From: an uncultured Eubacteriales bacterium
GTDB taxonomy: Bacteria > Bacillota > Clostridia > Peptostreptococcales > Anaerovoracaceae
Direction of reading: 5' to 3'
NCBI GenBank assembly: GCA_910583765.1
Contig: CAJTYS010000006.1
Location: 62,001-126,000 of the forward strand
Length of the DNA: 64,000 bases
The notes under the pieces are model-generated. The model was not told where the DNA came from, searched no databases, and saw only the letters and a program-made list of their open reading frames with translations. The position numbers and the translations under genes were made by a program. The first letter of the stretch is position 1, and each line of letters starts with the position of its first letter. Below are positions 57,505 through 64,000 of this stretch, in pieces.

Positions 57505-60261
57505 ATGAGCTTGATGGAAAAAATATTTGGCGACCTGAATGCCAAGGAGGTGAAAAAGGTCGCGAAAATCGCAGATAAAGTAGAAGCTTATGATGAACAG
57601 ATGCAGGCTTTGACTGATGAAGAGCTTCGGGGAAAGACCGTGGAATTCAAAGAGCGGCTCCAAAAGGGGGAGACTTTGGATGACATTTTGCCCGAGGCTT
57701 TTGCCGTATGTAGGGAAGGGGCAGTCAGGAGCCTGGGCATGAAGCATTTTAGGGTGCAGCTCATCGGCGGCATTGTCCTGCATCAGGGACGCATCGCGGA
57801 AATGAAAACTGGTGAAGGTAAAACCCTGGTAGCCACGCTTCCCGTTTATTTGAACGCTTTGGAGGGAAAAGGCGTGCATGTGGTGACAGTCAATGATTAC
57901 CTGGCAAAGCGAGACATGGACTGGATGGGAAAGCTTTACAATTTCCTGGGCCTGACAGTGGGCTGCGTCATTCACGGCATCAGCGAGGAAGAGCGCAAAG
58001 CGGCTTACGACGCGGACATCACCTATGGAACCAACAACGAGTATGGTTTTGACTATCTGCGTGACAACATGGTCCTTTACAAAGAGGACATGATGCAAAG
58101 AGAACTGAATTACGCCATTGTGGACGAGGTGGACTCCATCCTCATTGATGAAGCCAGGACGCCGCTGATCATTTCCGGTCAGGGCGGAAAGTCCACGGAC
58201 ATGTACAAGACCGCCGATCGCTTTGTCAAAGACCTGCATGTGGAGACGGATTTCACTATCGAGGAAAAGGACAAACAGGTTTCCTTGACAGAGGAAGGTG
58301 TCAGCAAGTGCGAAGAGTATTTTAACGTAGAAAACTTTTCTGACCCGGAAAACATGGAAATCAACCACCATGTGCTGCAGGCCCTGAAAGCTAGGAACCT
58401 GATGAAACGGGACGTGGACTATATCATCAAGGACGGAGAGATCGTCATTGTAGATGAATTCACTGGCCGCCTCATGTTCGGAAGGCGCTACAGCGATGGA
58501 CTTCATCAGGCCATTGAAGCAAAAGAAGGCGTGCTGGTAAGATCCGAGTCCAAGACTCTGGCCACCATTACTCTGCAAAACTATTTCCGCATGTACGAAA
58601 AACTGGCAGGCATGACTGGTACGGCAAAGACCGAGGAAGACGAGTTTCGGGACATTTACAACATGGACGTTGTGGTGGTGCCTACCAACATGCCCATTGC
58701 CAGAGATGACCAGCAGGATTCGGTTTACAGCACAGAAGCTGGAAAATACAGATCCATTGTCAATAAAGTGGTGGAAGCCCATGAAACAGGCCAGCCAGTG
58801 CTGGTGGGGACCGTTTCCATCGAAAAGTCGGAGATCATCGCAAACAGCCTGAAAAAGAGAGGCGTCAAGAATTTTAACGTCCTCAATGCCAAGCATCATG
58901 AAAAAGAAGCGGAGATCATCGCAGAAGCCGGCCGTCTCAATGCGATCACCATCGCTACGAACATGGCAGGCCGAGGCACGGACATCATCCTGGGCGGCAA
59001 TCCGGAATTCGAGGCCAAACGGGAAATGCGCAAAAACGGTTATGACGCGGAAACCATTGCCTTTGCCACCGGCTTTGTGCAGACGGACGATCCTGAGCTT
59101 TTGAAAGCTAGGGAAGAGTTCAATCGTCTTCATGAGAAATACAAGGAAGAACGAAAGGAAGAGCAGGAAAAGGTTCGGGAGCTGGGCGGCCTTTGCATCA
59201 TCGGCACGGAGCGCCACGAATCTCGAAGAATCGACAACCAGCTGCGAGGCCGTTCCGGAAGGCAGGGCGACCCGGGACGCACCCAGTTCTGTATTTCCCT
59301 GGAAGATGAATTGATGCGTCTTTTCGGAGGAGAAAAGATGCAGAACGTAGTAAAGCGTCTTGGCGTGGGAGAAGACGAGCCTATTGAGGCTGGCATGATC
59401 ACCAGGTCCATCGAAGGCGCGCAGAAAAAGGTGGAAGGCCGCAACTTCTCCATCCGTAAATATGTGCTCCAGTACGACAACGTCATGAACAAACAGCGTG
59501 AGATCATTTACGGTGAGCGGAAAAAGGTTCTCTTTGGAGAAGATCTGCGAGATGATATCAGCAGCATGACCCACGAGCTGATCGACGAATGCGTGGAACC
59601 CATCACCATCGCTTCCCGTTTCTCTGAAGAATGGGATTTTAACACGCTGAACGAAGGTTTGAAGAAGATTTCGCCGGATTTCAAACCCCTGGCATATACA
59701 GAGGATGAACTGCGGGATTTGTCACCGGAAGGGCTGAAACAGAACATCTACGACATGTTTGAAGAACTCTACCAGGCAAAAGAGGCGGAGATCGGCATTG
59801 AGAAATTGCGGGAGATCGAGCGCATGATCCTGATCCGCGTGGTGGACAACAAGTGGATGGATCACATTGATGCCATGGATCAGCTGAAAAGCGGCATCGG
59901 ATTGCGGGCCCTGGGACAGCAGGATCCCGCGGCGGCATACGCGCAGGAAGGCTTTGACATGTTCGAGCTGATGGTCCAGTCCATCAAGGAAGAAACCGTG
60001 AAATTCTGCTACAGCGTCACTGTCCAGACCACGACCCAGAGACGAGACATCCTGGGAACCGGCCAGGAACGAAAAGACGAATTCGTGGATGAAGGTCCGG
60101 TCATGATGGAAGATGGAGAAATGCCAGAAGAAGCGGTGATCCCAGAAAGAGAGAAAAAACAGGAGCCTTATAGAAGGGAACACCCAAAGATCGGAAGAAA
60201 CGACCCTTGTCCTTGCGGCTCCGGCAAGAAATACAAGAACTGCTGTGGCAAGAACGCATAA
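57505..60261 (+). CDS. secA: Protein translocase ATPase SecA
   Basis: The motor that pushes preproteins through SecYEG. The 918-residue protein shows Walker A MKTGEGKTLVA (about 97-107), Walker B with VDEVDSILIDEART (about 205-218), MTGTAKTEEDEF (about 369), the arginine-rich NMAGRGTDI motif (about 485) and QLRGRSGRQGDPG (about 580). At the end is the SEC-C zinc site CPCGSGKKYKNCCG, which binds SecB or ribosomes. It is full-length and intact. A 707-codon open frame on the opposite strand is only a shadow. Its terminator lies at 60288. Confidence 0.97.
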   Translation: MSLMEKIFGDLNAKEVKKVAKIADKVEAYDEQMQALTDEELRGKTVEFKERLQKGETLDDILPEAFAVCREGAVRSLGMKHFRVQLIGGIVLHQGRIAEMKTGEGKTLVATLPVYLNALEGKGVHVVTVNDYLAKRDMDWMGKLYNFLGLTVGCVIHGISEEERKAAYDADITYGTNNEYGFDYLRDNMVLYKEDMMQRELNYAIVDEVDSILIDEARTPLIISGQGGKSTDMYKTADRFVKDLHVETDFTIEEKDKQVSLTEEGVSKCEEYFNVENFSDPENMEINHHVLQALKARNLMKRDVDYIIKDGEIVIVDEFTGRLMFGRRYSDGLHQAIEAKEGVLVRSESKTLATITLQNYFRMYEKLAGMTGTAKTEEDEFRDIYNMDVVVVPTNMPIARDDQQDSVYSTEAGKYRSIVNKVVEAHETGQPVLVGTVSIEKSEIIANSLKKRGVKNFNVLNAKHHEKEAEIIAEAGRLNAITIATNMAGRGTDIILGGNPEFEAKREMRKNGYDAETIAFATGFVQTDDPELLKAREEFNRLHEKYKEERKEEQEKVRELGGLCIIGTERHESRRIDNQLRGRSGRQGDPGRTQFCISLEDELMRLFGGEKMQNVVKRLGVGEDEPIEAGMITRSIEGAQKKVEGRNFSIRKYVLQYDNVMNKQREIIYGERKKVLFGEDLRDDISSMTHELIDECVEPITIASRFSEEWDFNTLNEGLKKISPDFKPLAYTEDELRDLSPEGLKQNIYDMFEELYQAKEAEIGIEKLREIERMILIRVVDNKWMDHIDAMDQLKSGIGLRALGQQDPAAAYAQEGFDMFELMVQSIKEETVKFCYSVTVQTTTQRRDILGTGQERKDEFVDEGPVMMEDGEMPEEAVIPEREKKQEPYRREHPKIGRNDPCPCGSGKKYKNCCGKNA

Positions 60262-60287
60262 AAATAGAATCGAAAAGAATGAATCAA

Positions 60288-60332
60288 AAAATGGCTGCTG
60301 TGCAAAGGTAACATGCGCGGCAGCCATTTTGC
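60288..60332 (+). terminator. Rho-independent terminator after secA
   Basis: AAAATGGCTGC (60288-60298) pairs with GCAGCCATTTT (60320-60330). Being A-rich at left and T-rich at right it could end transcripts on both strands. Confidence 0.8.
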
Positions 60333-60452
60333 ATAAGGTCATTGGTTTTCTGGTAAGCAGGTAATCGATACAGTTGGAAAAAAGTGATAGATGAATTTGT
60401 TTTTCAGCATAAAGACGATTAGGAAAATAATAGAAAAAATGAGTGGAAACTA

Positions 60453-60481
60453 TTGACAAATGTGCTTTGATTATGTAAAAT
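60453..60481 (+). promoter_or_regulatory. SigA-type promoter for the Rpn-like gene
   Basis: TTGACA (60453-60458), 17-base spacer, TAAAAT (60476-60481), 41 bases before the start. Confidence 0.75.
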
Positions 60482-60522
60482 AATAGAAAATAAATATTAA
60501 ATTAACAATAAGGAGGCGGGCA

Positions 60523-61452
60523 ATGGCACTGACACTTAAAAACGATGTGATGTTCAAAGCAGTGTACGGAAGAGAAGACGAAGACTGCAAAGAAGCGCTG
60601 ATCGGCATGCTGAACTTAATTCTAGGTCGAAAAGAAGATCCCATCAGAGCCATCACATATCGAAATCCTTTCAATATCAGAGAAACCGACTCCCAAAAGG
60701 AGGGAGTCTTGGACATCAAGGCAGAGACAGACAGCGGCGAACTACTGGACATCGAAATGCAGTTCGCGGAAGACGATGAAATCATCGAAAGAAACCTCTA
60801 TTACCATTGCGGCATGGTGACGCAGGGATTGGCAGCGGGCGAGAAATATGGTAAACTGAAAAAAACCATCAGCATACTGTTGCTGAACTTCACCCGCTCG
60901 GAGAAAAGCGAGAAATTCCACACCCGCTTCATGCTCAAAGAGCCTGACACAGGAGAAATCCTGACAGAGCTATTCCAGATGCACTACATTGAACTGCCTA
61001 AAGTGAACCCGGAAGGCAAACCGGTCAGCGAGCTTAGCGACGTGGAGCAATTCCTGGAGTATTTGAAATACGCTGGCGAGCCTGGAAAAGAGGAATATGT
61101 GGAGGAGTTGAAGCGGCAGGGTGGAAAGGAGATCCAAATGACGGACACAATCATGCACAAGGTGACGGAAGACGAGCTCCTGAAGGAAAAAGCCATTGCC
61201 AGAGACAAGTTCCTCCACTGGCAGGCTAGCATCGAACGGCAGAGGAAACGCCAGGAGGCGGAGAAGGCTGAGCTTGATCAGCAACTTGCCGAACTTGCGA
61301 AGCAACTTGCTGAATCCGCAGAACAGCAGGCTCAGAAAGACCTCCAATTGAAACATGCCATCCAAAGCATGGCAGCCGCTGGGATGAGTAGGGCACAGAT
61401 CGCAGGAACCATAGACATGCAGGAGTCAGAAGTTGAACAATATCTCCTGTAA
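60523..61452 (+). CDS. Rpn-family (PD-(D/E)XK) recombination-promoting nuclease-like protein
   Basis: A 309-residue member of the Rpn/PDDEXK transposase-like family. The N-terminal LKNDVMFKAVYGREDE is the family's hallmark; the PD-(D/E)XK core is VLDIKAETDSGELLDIEMQ (about 66-84), whose D-x(n)-E-x-Q pattern matches the active site, and NLYYHCGM follows. The C-terminal third is a glutamine/glutamate-rich helix, probably a coiled coil (about 230-275), and ends in a short HTH-like segment (MSRAQIAGTIDMQESEV). Such proteins are usually present in several copies per genome and promote recA-independent recombination in E. coli; here a role is only inferred. No inverted repeats or target duplication were seen around it. 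Confidence 0.82.
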   Translation: MALTLKNDVMFKAVYGREDEDCKEALIGMLNLILGRKEDPIRAITYRNPFNIRETDSQKEGVLDIKAETDSGELLDIEMQFAEDDEIIERNLYYHCGMVTQGLAAGEKYGKLKKTISILLLNFTRSEKSEKFHTRFMLKEPDTGEILTELFQMHYIELPKVNPEGKPVSELSDVEQFLEYLKYAGEPGKEEYVEELKRQGGKEIQMTDTIMHKVTEDELLKEKAIARDKFLHWQASIERQRKRQEAEKAELDQQLAELAKQLAESAEQQAQKDLQLKHAIQSMAAAGMSRAQIAGTIDMQESEVEQYLL

Positions 61453-61533
61453 CGGGGTTGTCGTTTTGCGCAAAAGCCCAGGAAACAAGTAAAAAACGCA
61501 AGAAAATCCATAAGATTTCTACAGGTGAGCACC

Positions 61534-61562
61534 TTGCAACCTTTCACATTTTATCGTATACT
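61534..61562 (+). promoter_or_regulatory. SigA-type promoter for prfB
   Basis: TTGCAA (61534-61539), 17-base spacer, TATACT (61557-61562). A tight dyad GGGGTAACCCC (61572-61582) lies in the leader. Confidence 0.65.
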
Positions 61563-61604
61563 GAATGTTCAGGGGTAACCCCAAATAACAGAAAGAGGTA
61601 AATC

Positions 61605-62709
61605 ATGATTGAATTAGAACCGATCAAATCGGAACTGCCTGCGCTGAAAGGCAGGCTCAAAGAGGCAGGTGAGTCCCTTTGACCTGGCTGGTCTGAGGGA
61701 AGCGCAAAAAAAGCTAGAAGAGCAAACACAAGCACAAGGCTTTTGGGATGACCATGAAAACGCCCAGAAAGTCATGAAGGATAAAAAATCCATAGAAAAC
61801 AAAATCGAAGGATATGAAGCATTGGCTGCGGAGATCGAAGACGTGGAAGTGCTGATTTCCCTTGCGGAGGAAGAGGAAGATCCGGCCATGGCAGAGGAAA
61901 TCAGAGAGGCGTATGAAGCTGCGGCGGAAAAGCTGGAAGACCTGCGTCTGGCAACCCTCCTCACAGGGGAATATGACAAAAATAACGCCATTATTTCCGT
62001 TCACGGCGGCTCTGGTGGGACAGATGCCAAGGACTGGGCAGAAATGCTGTTTCGCATGTATATCCGGTGGTCAGAACGCAAGGGCTACAAAGTGCGGATT
62101 CTGGATTACCAGGAAGAAAAAGAAGGCGGCATCAACAGCGCCACAGCCTTGATCGAAGGGGAAAACGCATACGGATATTTGAAAAATGAAAAAGGCGTTC
62201 ACCGTCTGGTGCGGATTTCTCCGTATGACTCTTCTGGGCGGCGGCACACGTCCTTCTCGTCTTTGGATGTGATGCCGGAAATCGATGATGACACGACCAT
62301 TGAAATCGATCCAGACGATCTGCGGATTGACACCTTCCGTTCCAGCGGAGCAGGGGGGCAGCACGTCAACAAGACAGACTCCGCCATCCGCATCACCCAC
62401 ATACCGACCAACATCGTGGTGTCCTGCCAGAACGAACGGTCACAGCACCAAAACAGAGACACGGCCATGAAGCTGCTGATGTCAAAGCTGGTGGAATTAA
62501 AAGAACAGGAGCACAAGGAAAATCTAAAAGAGCTTCAAGGCGATTACAGCCAGATCACCTGGGGGAGCCAGATCCGTTCTTACGTGTTCCACCCGTACAC
62601 CATGGTAAAGGATCACCGCACCAATGCGGAGGTGGGCAACGTGACCGCGGTTATGGACGGCGATATCGACTACTTTATTAATGAAAAGCTGAAACAAAAA
62701 GAAAGGTAA
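61605..62709 (+). CDS. prfB: Peptide chain release factor 2, with programmed +1 frameshift
   Basis: Reads UGA and UAA stops and triggers peptide release. It is made by autoregulatory frameshifting: frame one runs from ATG 61605 through 25 codons to CTT (61677-61679) and an in-frame TGA (61680-61682); slipping by one base, reading resumes at GAC 61681 and continues to 62709, giving 367 residues. The shift site CTTTGAC and an upstream SD-like AGGTGA (about 61667-61672) are the classical signals. The GGQ loop is SSGAGGQHVNKTDS (about 246-259). The stop-recognition tripeptide reads SPY rather than the usual SPF. AGAGGTAA precedes the start. Confidence 0.95.
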
Positions 62710-62719
62710 CCATATTTCT

Positions 62720-64000
62720 ATGAGCATAATCGAACGACTGGCGGAGGAATTCAGCCTAAAACCGCAGCAGGTGGAAAGCACCGTGGCCCTGATCGATGAG
62801 GGAAACACCATCCCTTTTATCGCTAGATATAGAAAGGAAGCCACTGGCGGCCTGTCCGACGTGATCTTGCGGGACTTGGAAGAGCGGCTGACTTATCTGC
62901 GGGGCTTGGATGAAAGAAAAGAAGAAGTCATTCGTCTGATCGAAGAGCAGGGAAAGCTGACAGATGAATTGAAAGAAAAGATCCTAGAAGCCCAAGTGCT
63001 CCAGCGGGTGGAGGATCTGTACAAACCATACAAGCAGAAAAAAGCAACGAGAGCGTCCAAAGCAAAAGCCAGGGGCCTGGAACCTCTGGCCCTGACATTC
63101 TGGGCGCAAGAGCAGGAGAATGGGACCATCGAAGAACTGGCGCAGCCGTTTATTGATGAAGAAAAAGAAGTCCCTGATCAGCAGGCGGCCATTGCCGGCG
63201 CAATGGACATCATCGCGGAAATGATTTCAGATGATCCTGAACTGACCGCGGCCATCCGTCAGCAAACCCAGGAAAAAGGCATGATCGTCACAGAAGCCGC
63301 TGATCCAGAAGAAAAGACGGTTTACGAAATGTATTACGAGCATCAAGAAGGGATCAAAAAGATCCCGAACCACAGGATCCTGGCCATCAACCGAGGCGAA
63401 AAGGAAAAGAAGCTGAAAGTAAAGATCAGCGTGCCTGTGGAAGAGATGGAAACGCTTTTGACAGAGGCTATCATTACTAATGAAAAATCGATTTTCACAG
63501 ACCTGCTCAAGAACACGGCGGCAGACGCATATAAACGGCTCATGGCGCCGTCTGCGGAACGAGAAGCGAGAAACATGCTGACAGAGCGGGCAGAGCTGGA
63601 AGCAGTCAAGGTCTTTGCTAAAAACACGGAAAAGCTCCTGATGGTGCCGCCTGTAAAAGGGGCTAGGATCATCAGTATTGACCCAGGGTACAGGACAGGC
63701 TGCAAAGTAGCGGTCATCAATGAAACAGGGAAACTGCTGGCTTACACCACTGTTTACCCGACCCAGCCAAAGCACGACGTGGCAGGGACGGAAGCAACGC
63801 TGAAAAAGCTAGTGGACAAATATAAGATCAATGTGATTGTCATTGGAAACGGCACTGGATCCAGAGAAACGGAAGAGGTGGTAGCGGCCTTTATCAAGAA
63901 AAACGGCCTTTCTATCAGCTATACCATTGTCAATGAGGCAGGGGCCTCTGTTTATTCTGCGTCCAAGCTGGCCACCGAGGAATATCCGGATCTGGACGTC
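62720..64000 (+). CDS. Tex family transcription accessory/S1 RNA-binding protein (3'-partial)
   Basis: An RNA-binding protein of the Tex (YdcI) family, needed for normal gene expression in several bacteria. The 427 visible residues include the N-terminal helical domain (NTIPFIARYRKEATGGLSD, about 33-51; TYLRGLDERK, about 62) and the YqgF/RNase-H-like domain beginning ISIDPGYRTGCKVAVI (about 318). The C-terminal HhH and S1 domains lie beyond the window. ATG 62720, ten bases after prfB, has no strong ribosome site, so it may be translated by coupling. Confidence 0.9.
   Translation, partial: MSIIERLAEEFSLKPQQVESTVALIDEGNTIPFIARYRKEATGGLSDVILRDLEERLTYLRGLDERKEEVIRLIEEQGKLTDELKEKILEAQVLQRVEDLYKPYKQKKATRASKAKARGLEPLALTFWAQEQENGTIEELAQPFIDEEKEVPDQQAAIAGAMDIIAEMISDDPELTAAIRQQTQEKGMIVTEAADPEEKTVYEMYYEHQEGIKKIPNHRILAINRGEKEKKLKVKISVPVEEMETLLTEAIITNEKSIFTDLLKNTAADAYKRLMAPSAEREARNMLTERAELEAVKVFAKNTEKLLMVPPVKGARIISIDPGYRTGCKVAVINETGKLLAYTTVYPTQPKHDVAGTEATLKKLVDKYKINVIVIGNGTGSRETEEVVAAFIKKNGLSISYTIVNEAGASVYSASKLATEEYPDLDV

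Noticed and set aside
57451..59574. A 707-codon open frame on the minus strand across secA
   Set aside because: It lies wholly antisense to an intact secA and the end of the CNNM gene, has no recognisable domain and no ribosome site; it is a codon-bias shadow.
60523..61452. Reading the Rpn/PDDEXK gene as an insertion sequence
   Set aside because: The family is sometimes labelled transposase, but no terminal inverted repeats or target duplication flank it, and it has its own promoter.
1..64000. tRNA, rRNA or CRISPR arrays anywhere in the window
   Set aside because: No cloverleaf with a GTTC-type T-loop, no rRNA-like conserved block and no regular repeat-spacer series was seen on either strand; a covariance search would be the decisive test.

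Overview
The window looks like chromosomal DNA of a moderate-GC anaerobic member of the Clostridia (Bacillota). Supporting signs are a split transketolase, SecA with a SEC-C tail, YerC, a RelE/MazF-type EndoA toxin, TTGACA-N17-TATAAT promoters, many AGGAGG-type ribosome sites and a sigma-54 promoter in front of a CoA-dependent organic-acid pathway. The gene content (4-hydroxybutyryl-CoA dehydratase, crotonase, thiolase, repeated AAA-ATPase-like and Rpn nuclease families, fibro-slime and Ig-like surface proteins) recalls amino-acid or organic-acid fermenters such as Anaerovoracaceae. That placement is inference from gene content; there is no rRNA here to test it. No rRNA, tRNA, CRISPR array or complete insertion sequence was found.

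Layout. 1-3.4 kb: end of an ECF importer operon, with EcfT followed by a fused ATPase-ATPase-S-component protein. 3.8-7.6 kb: NAD(P)HX dehydratase, an EndoA/MazF toxin without a visible antitoxin, a two-subunit transketolase and a membrane-anchored PrcB-like protein. 8.0-13.9 kb: cell-division and envelope block ftsE-ftsX-M23 peptidase, then recJ and a CtpA-type protease. 14.2-25 kb: accessory region with a CaCA antiporter, a very small ribbon-helix-helix repressor facing a 1543-residue fibro-slime/SpaA surface protein across 10-bp-phased AAAGTAG repeats, an AAA-ATPase/PD-(D/E)XK gene, a secreted DUF6273 protein and a truncated gene. 25.4-36.2 kb: a dense run of housekeeping genes (yerC, PPTase, EamA exporter, MBL hydrolase, recX, tcdA, macrodomain, phosphoesterase, deoB, pyrimidine phosphorylase) ending in a TetM-like GTPase fused to a Rae1/YacP-like NYN nuclease. 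36.2-43.5 kb: DUF2089/SHOCT small genes, AIM24, a saccharopine-dehydrogenase-like enzyme, a broken AAA-ATPase gene, and a structured non-coding RNA with a terminator in front of a PBECR4-like nuclease gene. 43.7-53.6 kb: a sigma-54-driven catabolic cluster. 53.9-64 kb: an Ig-like secreted protein, a CNNM/TlyC protein, secA, an Rpn nuclease, prfB with its programmed frameshift, and the start of tex.

How the catabolic cluster works together (family knowledge plus inference): a CaiB-type CoA-transferase would activate an organic acid; AbfD would dehydrate 4-hydroxybutyryl-CoA to crotonyl-CoA; crotonase, 3-hydroxybutyryl-CoA dehydrogenase and thiolase would carry it to two acetyl-CoA. A zinc alcohol dehydrogenase and an SDR would handle the alcohol/semialdehyde steps. 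An Nramp-fold transporter that lacks the metal-binding motifs is the likely importer.

The least explained items are the TetM-Rae1 fusion, the pseudoknotted RNA before the PBECR4-like gene, a family of interrupted palindromes with a shared 24-27-base core in three intergenic regions, and the non-metal Nramp homologue in the sigma-54 cluster.
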